Shown: piece after piece, positions 6,704 to 13,743 of the stretch
Position numbering within the stretch: the stretch's first letter is position 1
Layout of the letters: every line of letters starts with the position of its first letter
Origin: Candidatus Faecivivens stercorigallinarum
GTDB lineage: Bacteria; Bacillota; Clostridia; Oscillospirales; Ruminococcaceae
Length of the DNA stretch: 13,767 nucleotides
NCBI GenBank assembly: GCA_018715465.1
Contig: DVLN01000216.1
Location: forward strand, 1 to 13,767
Reading direction: 5' to 3'
Position numbers and translations under genes: made by a program
The notes under the pieces: generated by a model
Told to the model about the DNA's origin: nothing
What the model saw: only the letters and a program-made list of their open reading frames with translations
Database searches by the model: none

Positions 6704-6724
6704 ATATATTTAAATATATTATAA
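6704..6724 (-). promoter_or_regulatory. A+T palindrome over the operon start site, PerR-like box
   Basis: ATATATTTAAATATAT (6704-6719) is a perfect 16-base palindrome over the -10 end and start region. Overlapping it, the minus-strand sequence TTATAATATATTTAA (6724-6710) agrees with the PerR box TTATAATNATTATAA at 11 of 14 defined positions. A repressor bound here would block the promoter. The region is very A+T rich, so chance matches are easy and the call is a hypothesis. Confidence 0.3.
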
Positions 6725-6746
6725 TCTGCGCATTTGATAAAGTCAA
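6718..6746 (-). promoter_or_regulatory. Sigma-A promoter of the six-gene redox/repair operon
   Basis: On the minus strand TTGACT (6746-6741) and a perfect TATAAT (6723-6718) are separated by exactly 17 bases. Transcription should begin near 6710, about 30 bases before the deformylase-like start, with a short leader carrying AAAGGA. No other promoter of this quality was seen among the closely packed downstream genes, so it probably drives all six. Confidence 0.82.
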
Positions 6747-6808
6747 CGGAAGTGGAAATCTTTGTATATATTTATTTAAGAAAATAAATTAACAAATCGC
6801 TATACCAA

Positions 6809-6837
6809 TTGACAGATATACGACTGTGTGATATATT
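6809..6837 (+). promoter_or_regulatory. Sigma-A promoter of the surface-protein gene
   Basis: A perfect -35 TTGACA (6809-6814) and -10 TATATT (6832-6837) are 17 bases apart. The predicted start is near 6844, giving a leader of about 55 bases before the ATG at 6898. The promoter is divergent from that of the minus-strand operon, with about 60 bases between the two -35 elements. Confidence 0.78.
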
Positions 6838-6849
6838 ATAACCAGACAT

Positions 6850-6874
6850 AATTTTTGTCGAATTTTGTCAAAAT
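6850..6874 (+). promoter_or_regulatory. Operator-like repeats in the surface-protein leader
   Basis: ATTTTGTCAAAAT (6862-6874) is a perfect inverted repeat of 6 bp around one central T. It is part of a near-tandem pair, AATTTTTGTCG (6850-6860) and AATTTTGTCAA (6861-6871). It lies just after the predicted transcription start and before the ribosome binding site, where a bound protein could block elongation. No regulator is identified. Confidence 0.3.
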
Positions 6875-6897
6875 ATAGGGAAAGAGGTATAGAACAT

Positions 6898-9618
6898 ATG
6901 AACAAAAGATGTAGAAACATATATTTTAATATATTAAGGCGTGTATTGGCTATAATTGTGTTGTTTGTAACGATTGCGGTTGTTTTGTACCCAGGCGGGA
7001 AAGTGTTCGCGGTTGCAAATTGGGATGGTATGCCGGGAACGTATCAGATTGATTTAACTGGAACCCCCATACCCGCCGGCCGGCCCTATAAATATGAGAA
7101 ACCATTGACCGGTTTGCCTGGCAGCAATGCACTGTTTCGCGACAGCAAACCTGATGCAATAGCAAAAAATCTAGACAAGGCTTTTGATATGCCGGAATCG
7201 GCTGGGACCAACTTTGGGGAATTGGAACTGGTGGACAATTACCTGATTTATACCCCGGCATCTGACCTGCCTACAATGGAAGTAAAGGTTTTACTTCAGT
7301 TATGTACAGTAGGGAAATCAAAAACGAATGCCTATTGTTTTCTCTTTCAGGTAGAGCCCTCCCAGGCGGACGCTCAGAACGGTGGGCTTGCCAACCTGAG
7401 TTACAGTTTGGACGGAAAGGAACCTGTAGCAGTTGCGGACTATCAACCGGAGATACAGAACTATCAGGTTATATTCCCATCGGATACTCCTGTCGGAACA
7501 GTCGTTTCGCTTGCTGGAACAGCACTGGATTCCGAGGCAGCGGTCACCCTTTCACCGGAAAAAATAGAGTTATCGCAGCAGCCTCAAACACAGACACTGA
7601 CAGTTACAACGCCATCTGGCAGCAAACGGGATTATGCCGTTGATTTCAGTATACAGCCGCCAGAAATTCCGCCGTCTGTCCGTATTGACGGTGTGGAATA
7701 TCAGGACGGAGATACGCTCCTGCTGGATTATGGAGAGACAGTGCAGTTTGACATTGATACAGGATCCGGGTCGGTTGCCGCTGCATCGTTTGGGGTACGG
7801 GTTGAATCCGGGGATGAATCAGAGTGTCTCCGTCCGGTTTCAAACGAATATGGCAGCTATCAGCAGTTTTCCAGTGAAGTGATCGGGTGGGGGACTTCTC
7901 ATGCTACAGTCAGGTTTTATAGGGCAGACGGAACCGAAATGCAGTCAATCTGTCTGACGATTCAAACCCGTGCAAATTATCAAGAGATCAAAAAGGTTCT
8001 GGAAAGCCTCCCGCAGCAACTGAATCTGTACACAGATGAAACGGTCAAAGCAGTGCAGCAGCTTCAGCAGGAGATTAACTATGATTTGGCATATACCGAC
8101 CAGACGGCTGTTTCACTGCTTGCGACCCAGCTGGCTGCTGCAGCAGATGCTTTACAGCCCCTTCCGGCTGATTACAGCAGTATTGATCAGTTGAAAAGCT
8201 GGTTTGAAATGCTGCCCGATATCTATACTGCCGAAACGACAGACGCGGTAAAACAGCAGCTGGAAAGTCTAAACCTTGACTTGGATATCTTTTCACAAGC
8301 GCTGGTTGACAGTACCGCTGAGAAAATCCGGGAGGTAATTGACGGGCTGGCTGTACGCTCAGAGGAGTTTGCTGAGCTGGATGTTCTGCTCAGACAGATT
8401 CCGGTCGATCTGGGTGGATACAGTGAGTATTCTACTGACAGGTTAAAACAGGTGCTGCAGCAGGTCAGGGAACAGCTCCCCACTGCTGCGGATAAACAGA
8501 TTGCTTCTTTCGTCGAATCGGTACAACAGGCAGTTGCGGGACTGCGTATGCCAGGGAATGCGGATACCTCCCGTCTGGAGACCTTTTTGCAGACGTTACC
8601 CGACAGTTTTTCGGAGTACACCGATCAGTCAGCACAAGTCGTCCGCCAGTGGATGGAACAGGCAAACACTCTTTTGGTGGATGATGGAGCGGTACAGCAA
8701 CAAATTGACAGCTGTCTGGAACAACTTGAGGCGGCTGTCGACGGGCTGACGCTCCGGCCAGCTGATTATACTGAAATCCAGAAGCTGATTGACCGGTTGC
8801 CGGATGATCTGTCGGGCTATACATCCGGGTCGGTTGAAGCTGTCACCCAGCTGATCGCCGGAATTGATTGGAATTTAAATATAACCGATCAGGAGCAGCT
8901 CCAACAGCTGGCAAAGCGCATTGAGGAGGGAATTGAGAAGCTGGTCCCCAATTCGCAGCCAGAAACACAGCCTGATCAATCAGATGAAGATACCGAATCG
9001 GATGCTGATACACCGGAATATACCACTCCAATCGTGATACCGGAAGGTACAATTCCTGTTAAGGATATTCTAAATGAACGTCCAGACTGGATTTTTGCAG
9101 AGGATTTATATGTGGAGCAGGAACTGGAAAGCGGTTGGGAAAGAGAGAATGGGGAAACAGTATTCTATCAGGAAGGTAAAAAGGCGACCGGTTGGCAGGA
9201 GATCGACGGTGAACGGTATTATTTCACCGAAGAAGGGTATCTGTCATATGGTTGGCTGCAATTGCAGGATCAGTGGTACTATCTGGGACTGGACGGAAGC
9301 ATGCGGACTGGATGGGTTCAATTGGGAAATGCCTGGTATTATCTGTATCAGAGTACAGGTGAGATGGCGGCCAGTCAATGGCTGACGCTGGAAGGTGAGA
9401 CCTACTGCTTTTCCGACTGGGGCGGCATGGTGTCCAGCAGTTGGCGGCAGACTGGCGAGGACTGGTACTTCTTCAATGGCGGCGGATATATGGTGAAAAA
9501 TCAGTGGGTTGAATGGAAGGGAAGCTGGTACTATCTGACGGAGGATGGAAAGATGGCAGTTGATACTGTGACACCGGACGGCTACCGGGTGGATAAAAAC
9601 GGGGTATGGATCGACTGA
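6898..9618 (+). CDS. Secreted surface protein: helical repeats plus choline-binding-type wall repeats
   Basis: A 906-residue exported protein. The ATG at 6898 is chosen because AGAGG lies ten bases upstream and it begins a good signal peptide: MNKRCRN, a long hydrophobic core (about 14-31) and a likely cut after VFA or VFAVA (38-40). Residues 41-150 match nothing I recognise. Residues 164-252 resemble a cadherin-like beta-sandwich domain (LANLSYSLDG ... LTVTTPSGSKRDYAVDF). About 253-357 is another beta-rich region. Residues 359-684 hold five degenerate helical repeats of about 65 residues starting near 359, 423, 489, 555 and 622, each with a pattern like ADYxxIxxLxxxLPxDLxxYT, close to FIVAR-like repeats of clostridial surface proteins. 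After an acidic linker (685-710), residues 756-906 carry about seven 20-residue aromatic/Gly repeats (GWxxxxxxWYYL...DGxM) of the choline-binding type. No enzyme motif was seen; an adhesin or wall-associated binding role is inferred. Confidence 0.9.
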   Translation: MNKRCRNIYFNILRRVLAIIVLFVTIAVVLYPGGKVFAVANWDGMPGTYQIDLTGTPIPAGRPYKYEKPLTGLPGSNALFRDSKPDAIAKNLDKAFDMPESAGTNFGELELVDNYLIYTPASDLPTMEVKVLLQLCTVGKSKTNAYCFLFQVEPSQADAQNGGLANLSYSLDGKEPVAVADYQPEIQNYQVIFPSDTPVGTVVSLAGTALDSEAAVTLSPEKIELSQQPQTQTLTVTTPSGSKRDYAVDFSIQPPEIPPSVRIDGVEYQDGDTLLLDYGETVQFDIDTGSGSVAAASFGVRVESGDESECLRPVSNEYGSYQQFSSEVIGWGTSHATVRFYRADGTEMQSICLTIQTRANYQEIKKVLESLPQQLNLYTDETVKAVQQLQQEINYDLAYTDQTAVSLLATQLAAAADALQPLPADYSSIDQLKSWFEMLPDIYTAETTDAVKQQLESLNLDLDIFSQALVDSTAEKIREVIDGLAVRSEEFAELDVLLRQIPVDLGGYSEYSTDRLKQVLQQVREQLPTAADKQIASFVESVQQAVAGLRMPGNADTSRLETFLQTLPDSFSEYTDQSAQVVRQWMEQANTLLVDDGAVQQQIDSCLEQLEAAVDGLTLRPADYTEIQKLIDRLPDDLSGYTSGSVEAVTQLIAGIDWNLNITDQEQLQQLAKRIEEGIEKLVPNSQPETQPDQSDEDTESDADTPEYTTPIVIPEGTIPVKDILNERPDWIFAEDLYVEQELESGWERENGETVFYQEGKKATGWQEIDGERYYFTEEGYLSYGWLQLQDQWYYLGLDGSMRTGWVQLGNAWYYLYQSTGEMAASQWLTLEGETYCFSDWGGMVSSSWRQTGEDWYFFNGGGYMVKNQWVEWKGSWYYLTEDGKMAVDTVTPDGYRVDKNGVWID

Positions 9619-9634
9619 AACCGGTAGTTTTATC

Positions 9635-9663
9635 TGTTCAAACCGTCTGAAATGTGGTATAAT
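9635..9663 (+). promoter_or_regulatory. Extended -10 promoter of lepA
   Basis: TGGTATAAT (9655-9663) is an extended -10 element (TGnTATAAT). A weak -35 (TGTTCA, 9635-9640) lies 17 bases upstream. It falls between the surface-protein stop and lepA, about 60 bases before the lepA ATG. The TG motif can offset the poor -35. Confidence 0.65.
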
Positions 9664-9671
9664 AATTTATA

Positions 9672-9692
9672 CTGCGGGTTTTTCAGCCGCAG
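9672..9692 (+). other. Short leader hairpin before lepA
   Basis: CTGCGG (9672-9677) pairs with CCGCAG (9687-9692) around a loop containing TTTTT. It would be in the first part of the lepA transcript. The T-run is in the loop, not after the stem, so it is not a convincing terminator for the surface-protein gene, for which I see no other clear terminator. Confidence 0.3.
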
Positions 9693-9731
9693 GCCCTGAT
9701 TTACAGACGCCTTTGAAAGGAAAGAAAATAT

Positions 9732-11540
9732 ATGTCAATCCCTATGGATCATATCCGCAATTTCTGTATTATTGCTCATATCGACCACGGCAAATCCACC
9801 CTTGCCGACCGGATTCTGGAAAAAACCAGTTCTGTCGCAATGCGGGAGATGGAAGATCAGCTGTTGGATGATATGGATATCGAACGCGAACGGGGAATTA
9901 CCATCAAAGCCCGCGCAGTAACGCTCAATTATACCGCTCAAAATGGGGAGGTCTATAAATTTAATTTGATTGACACCCCCGGCCATGTTGACTTCAACTA
10001 TGAGGTATCCCGTTCCCTGGCCGCATGTGAAGGTGCGGTACTGGTCGTCGATGCCTCTCAGGGCATTGAAGCCCAGACACTGGCCAACACCTATCTGGCA
10101 GTTGACCATGATCTGGAGGTCGTGCCGGTCGTCAATAAGATTGACCTGCCTGCTGCCGACCCGGAACGTGTCTGTCATGAAATCGAGGATGTGATCGGCC
10201 TTCCCGCAATGGACGCTCCCCGCATCTCTGCCAAGGCTGGTATCGGGATTGAAGCGGTAATGGAGAAGATTGTCAGCGACATTCCGGCTCCGTCGGGTGA
10301 TCCGTCTGCTCCGCTGCAGGCGCTGGTATTTGACTCTTATTATGACTCTTACCGCGGCGTTATCATCTATGTTCGTATCAAAGAGGGAACGCTGACCCAA
10401 AACAGCCGCATTCGGCTGATGGCGACCGGTGCGGAATTTGACGTTGTCGAAATCGGCCATATGGGGGCAAAGAAACTGGTTCCCTGTGATACACTGGAAG
10501 CGGGAGACGTTGGTTATATTACCGCGTCGATTAAGTCCATTGCTGATACCCGTGTCGGCGATACGGTGACGCTGGCAGACAATCCCGCAGCTGAGCCGCT
10601 GGCCGGTTATCGCAAGGTCAACCCGATGGTTTACTGTGGTATTTACCCGGCAGATGGTGCAAGATATCCCGATCTGCGGGAAGCACTGGAAAAATTGCAG
10701 CTTAATGATGCGTCCCTTTCCTTTGAACCCGAGACTTCGGTTGCACTGGGCTTTGGTTTCCGGTGCGGATTTTTGGGACTGCTGCATCTGGAAGTGATTC
10801 AGGAACGGCTGGAGCGGGAATTTAATCTGGATCTGGTTACGACTGCTCCGTCGGTTATCTACCGGCTGACCAAAACAGACGGCAGTGTCATCTATATTGA
10901 CAATCCGACCAACTACCCCGATCAGTCGATGATCGCTAAGGCGGAGGAGCCTTACGTCACCGCCGATATTCTGACACCGGTCGAGTTTGTCGGCAACATT
11001 ATGACCCTTTGCCAGCAGCGGCGGGGCATTTATCACGGGATGAGCTATCTGGAGGAAACCCGTGCTGAACTGCATTATGAGCTGCCGCTGGGTGAGATTA
11101 TTTACGACTTTTTTGATGCCCTCAAGTCTCGGACCAAAGGGTATGCGTCCTTTGATTACGAGTTTAAGGAGTATAAGGAATCGAAACTGGTCAAACTGGA
11201 TTTCCTGCTTAACGGCGAGATTGTCGACGCATTGTCCTTTATCGTTTTTGCCGATTCGGCATATCCGCGCGCCCGTAAGATTGCCGAAAACCTGAAGGAA
11301 AACATTCCGCGGCAGCTGTTTGAAATTCCAATTCAGGCAGCGATCGGCGGAAAGGTGATTGCCCGTGAAACGGTCAAGGCATTGCGCAAGGACGTACTTG
11401 CCAAGTGTTATGGCGGCGATATTACCCGAAAGAAAAAGCTGCTGGAAAAGCAGAAAGAGGGTAAAAAACGGATGCGCCAGCTGGGCAGCGTAGAGGTGCC
11501 GCAGGAAGCATTTATGGCGGTTCTCAAGCTGGATGAATAA
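9732..11540 (+). CDS. lepA: Elongation factor 4 (LepA), ribosome-associated GTPase
   Basis: A complete 602-residue LepA, the translational GTPase that binds the ribosome and affects translocation or initiation fidelity under stress. The GTPase motifs are intact: G1 AHIDHGKST (15-23), the switch region ERERGITIK (51-59), G3 DTPGHVDF (81-88) and G4 NKID (135-138). The downstream beta-barrel and EF-G-like domains follow (FGFRCGFLGLLHLE; YGGDITRKKKLLEKQKEGKKRM near the end is a hallmark of LepA's own C-terminal domain). The length matches the family's roughly 600 residues. The ATG is preceded by GAAAGGAAAG. In many Firmicutes lepA is followed by hemW and the heat-shock genes hrcA-grpE-dnaK; here it is followed at once by a terminator and stands alone. 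The opposite strand carries a long open frame that is only a codon-bias shadow. Confidence 0.98.
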   Translation: MSIPMDHIRNFCIIAHIDHGKSTLADRILEKTSSVAMREMEDQLLDDMDIERERGITIKARAVTLNYTAQNGEVYKFNLIDTPGHVDFNYEVSRSLAACEGAVLVVDASQGIEAQTLANTYLAVDHDLEVVPVVNKIDLPAADPERVCHEIEDVIGLPAMDAPRISAKAGIGIEAVMEKIVSDIPAPSGDPSAPLQALVFDSYYDSYRGVIIYVRIKEGTLTQNSRIRLMATGAEFDVVEIGHMGAKKLVPCDTLEAGDVGYITASIKSIADTRVGDTVTLADNPAAEPLAGYRKVNPMVYCGIYPADGARYPDLREALEKLQLNDASLSFEPETSVALGFGFRCGFLGLLHLEVIQERLEREFNLDLVTTAPSVIYRLTKTDGSVIYIDNPTNYPDQSMIAKAEEPYVTADILTPVEFVGNIMTLCQQRRGIYHGMSYLEETRAELHYELPLGEIIYDFFDALKSRTKGYASFDYEFKEYKESKLVKLDFLLNGEIVDALSFIVFADSAYPRARKIAENLKENIPRQLFEIPIQAAIGGKVIARETVKALRKDVLAKCYGGDITRKKKLLEKQKEGKKRMRQLGSVEVPQEAFMAVLKLDE

Positions 11541-11551
11541 ATTTTGGGTAC

Positions 11552-11593
11552 AAAAAACCACAGTACACTTTTATCGGTGTGCTGTGGTTTTTT
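11552..11593. terminator. Bidirectional terminator between lepA and the rRNA methyltransferase gene
   Basis: AAAAAACCACAGTACAC (11552-11568) pairs with GTGTGCTGTGGTTTTTT (11577-11593) with one wobble pair. The stem is flanked by A6 on one side and T6 on the other, so it works as a Rho-independent terminator in both directions. It starts 11 bases after lepA and ends 6 bases from the stop of the convergent gene. Confidence 0.9.
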
Positions 11594-11599
11594 CAGATA

Positions 11600-13051
11600 T
11601 TACAGCCTTCGCAGGCCTTTGGGGTAATGATTTTTGACCCGTTTTCCGTCTGATTTGCCCCATCCCAGCGGATAGCGGCCGCCTGCCTCCTGCAATACAA
11701 CACCGAGCCAGCCTTTGTCTGCCGGGATATCCAGCGTCTCTCCCCGCAGATAACCTTCCGCTTGTTCCATCGTAACCGGAACGGTCTGTAAAAAGTCTTC
11801 TGCCCGCAGAGCGACTGCCAGCGCGTGTGCCGGTTCAAAGCGGTTTTTTCGGAAGCTGCCCAGATGCAGTCCGCTTCTGACAACCTTCAGCCGGTCGCAG
11901 GGCAGGGTACAGGCGGGCAACCGGTAGAGCTCTTCTCCAAACAGGGTAAAATAACCTGCTTCCAGCCAGTCGGCAGCAGATGGGGTGAGTGTCTGTTCAC
12001 AGAATTCCCGGTAAAGCTTTTTCTGTGCAGGTTCCATTCTGCCGCTGCCGAGCGGAAAGAATGGATAATCGGGCGGACAGCCGGAGCAGTCGGCCGATTT
12101 TTCCAGTGCGGCAACAAAGTGCCCTTCTCCATGGACGATATGCGGCCAGACCCGTATTGTTTTTTCCAGTCCTGGTACGGCTTTTACCTCATCCGGCAGG
12201 AACCGGGAGTTTCCGGCGGTAAAATAATCTTCCAGTCCTGTATCAACCAGCCGGAATTCCGGGTGTGCCGCGATAAAACGGCAGATTGCCGCCTCGTCTT
12301 CATCCGGCGCAAAAGTGCAGGTCGAATAGACCAGCCTGCCGCCCGGTGCCAGCATCTGTGCGGCAGCATCAAGAATCCTGGCCTGCCGCTCTGCACACAT
12401 TTTGACATTGTCGCTGCTCCACTCGGTCAGGGCAATGTCATTTTTTCGGTACATTCCTTCCCCGGAACAGGGTGCGTCAACGAGGATACAGTCAAAGGTG
12501 TCAGGAAAACGTTCCGCCAGCCGGTCGGGTGTTTCATTGAGCACCAGCGCGTTGGAAATGCCCAGCCGTTCGATATTCTGGGAAAGGATTTTTGCTCTGG
12601 AAGAGACAATTTCATTTGCGACCAGCAAACCTTCTCCCATCATCTTTCCTGCAAGCTGGGTCGATTTGCCGCCGGGCGCTGCACACAGATCCAGCACCAG
12701 CGGATGTGCCTTGTCCGGCAGGGTGACCGCCTGTGCAGCCGACATTGCGCTTGGCTCCTGGATATAATATATCCCAGCTTCATGCAGTGGACTTTTTCCG
12801 GGGCGGTCCTGCTCATCGTAATAGAACCCTTCCACCGTCCAGGGAACCGGTGCCAGCGATTGATCGGAGAAAAGGGTCCGATGCCGGGAGAGAAATTCGG
12901 ATGGAGAAAGTTTCAGAGGGTTGACCCGCAGTCCGTGGTACCGCGTTCCCAGCGCAAAATGTGCAAGGAAAGCGGGATAATCCTCTCCAAGCATAGCCTG
13001 CATTCGTTCAAGAAATGCAATTGGAAATCCGGTTTTCTGATCCAGCTCCAT
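11600..13051 (-). CDS. rsmF: RsmF-like rRNA cytosine-C5 methyltransferase (RsmB/NOP family)
   Basis: A 483-residue SAM-dependent RNA m5C methyltransferase. E. coli RsmF methylates C1407 of 16S rRNA; Gram-positive relatives modify nearby decoding-site cytosines, so the exact target here is open. Seen: LRVNP (41-45) in the N-terminal RNA-binding part, the SAM loop LDLCAAPGGKST (120-131), DAPCSGEGMYRKN (192-204) with catalytic Cys195, and STCTF (243-247) with the second Cys245. This is the two-cysteine arrangement of m5C enzymes. The C-terminal 190 residues fit the RsmF-type extra domains, including LPCDRLKVVRSGLHLG and a final KNHYPKGLRR. Length is close to E. coli RsmF (479). AGAGAGG precedes the ATG. 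It starts 22 bases after xpt and is probably co-transcribed with it. Confidence 0.9.
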   Translation of the reverse strand: MELDQKTGFPIAFLERMQAMLGEDYPAFLAHFALGTRYHGLRVNPLKLSPSEFLSRHRTLFSDQSLAPVPWTVEGFYYDEQDRPGKSPLHEAGIYYIQEPSAMSAAQAVTLPDKAHPLVLDLCAAPGGKSTQLAGKMMGEGLLVANEIVSSRAKILSQNIERLGISNALVLNETPDRLAERFPDTFDCILVDAPCSGEGMYRKNDIALTEWSSDNVKMCAERQARILDAAAQMLAPGGRLVYSTCTFAPDEDEAAICRFIAAHPEFRLVDTGLEDYFTAGNSRFLPDEVKAVPGLEKTIRVWPHIVHGEGHFVAALEKSADCSGCPPDYPFFPLGSGRMEPAQKKLYREFCEQTLTPSAADWLEAGYFTLFGEELYRLPACTLPCDRLKVVRSGLHLGSFRKNRFEPAHALAVALRAEDFLQTVPVTMEQAEGYLRGETLDIPADKGWLGVVLQEAGGRYPLGWGKSDGKRVKNHYPKGLRRL

Positions 13052-13073
13052 TATAGTACCTCTCTGTCAAAAA

Positions 13074-13667
13074 TCAGGTGTGGCTGGGCTGGGGACGGAA
13101 GGTAATCTTGCCGGTAGAAGCATCCATTCCATCGACAATTGCCAAAGATTCGACACGGATGCCCATATCTCTCAGTTCCTGGCCGCCTTTCTGGAATCCT
13201 TTTTCAACGGCAATGCCAACCCCTTCAAGCGTTGCGCCTGCTTCCCTGAGAATCTCAATCAGGCCGAGTACCGCGCAGCCGTTGGCAAGGAAATCGTCGA
13301 TGATCAGAATATGGTCGTCAGGCCCGATGAATTTCTGCGAGACGATGACATTGTAGATCTTTTTGTGGGTAAAAGACTCAATTTTTGCCGAATAGACATC
13401 GCCGTCCAGGTTGATGCTCTGCGACTTTTTGGCAAAGACGACCGGAACTCCGAAATGCTGTGCCGCAATGCAGGCAATTCCGATGCCGGAGGCTTCGATG
13501 GTCAGGATCTTGTTGATTGGACAGTCAGCGAACAGTCTTGCCCATTCCTTTCCAAGTGCATTAAAAAGGTCGGTATCCATCTGATGATTCAGAAAGCTGT
13601 CAACCTTCAGTACGTTTCCTTCTTTTACAATGCCGTCCCGGGCAATTCTTTCTTCCAGCAGTTTCAT
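13074..13667 (-). CDS. xpt: Xanthine phosphoribosyltransferase
   Basis: A 197-residue enzyme of purine salvage that joins xanthine to PRPP to form XMP, en route to GMP, in the cytoplasm. Seen: MKLLEERIARDG and NVLKVDSFLNHQMD at the N-terminus, typical of Xpt, then TIEASGIGIA (56-65), FAKKSQ (78-83) and the PRPP-binding loop ILIIDDFLANGCA (120-132), where the two Asp residues and the following Gly contact PRPP. The length is like the 194-residue Bacillus enzyme. The start is supported by GAAAGGAATTAAAGTATG. In Bacillus, xpt is controlled by a purine riboswitch and PurR; the 100 bases visible upstream hold a hairpin but not the expected riboswitch sequence. The downstream rRNA methyltransferase gene appears to be in the same transcript. 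Confidence 0.95.
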   Translation of the reverse strand: MKLLEERIARDGIVKEGNVLKVDSFLNHQMDTDLFNALGKEWARLFADCPINKILTIEASGIGIACIAAQHFGVPVVFAKKSQSINLDGDVYSAKIESFTHKKIYNVIVSQKFIGPDDHILIIDDFLANGCAVLGLIEILREAGATLEGVGIAVEKGFQKGGQELRDMGIRVESLAIVDGMDASTGKITFRPQPSHT

Positions 13668-13711
13668 ACTTTAATTCCTTTCGGTATAAATTTTTGCAGG
13701 TAATACAGACG

Positions 13712-13743
13712 GGATAAGACAGAGCAGCATCCTTGTCTTATCC
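13712..13743 (-). other. Hairpin in the xpt upstream region
   Basis: Arms of 10 bp, GGATAAGACA (plus strand 13712-13721) and TGTCTTATCC (13734-13743), pair perfectly around a 12-base loop. It lies 45-76 bases before the xpt ATG. Neither strand has a T-run directly after it, so it is not a simple terminator. It may be part of the leader RNA or a dyad bound by a regulator. The conserved purine riboswitch core was not seen in the visible bases, though the window ends 24 bases beyond the hairpin. Confidence 0.45.

Noticed and set aside
6865..6897. Upstream TTG start adding 11 residues to the surface protein
   Set aside because: The extension places charged residues before the signal peptide and lacks a ribosome binding site, whereas AGAGG is correctly placed for the ATG at 6898.
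9735..11561. 608-codon open frame on the minus strand opposite lepA
   Set aside because: It mirrors lepA almost base for base, has no ribosome binding site or recognisable domain, and its frame lacks stops because of lepA's codon use. LepA itself is certain.
11825..13105. 426-codon open frame on the plus strand opposite the rRNA methyltransferase
   Set aside because: The minus-strand product has every m5C methyltransferase motif; the plus-strand translation is Cys/Arg/Phe-rich with no family features.
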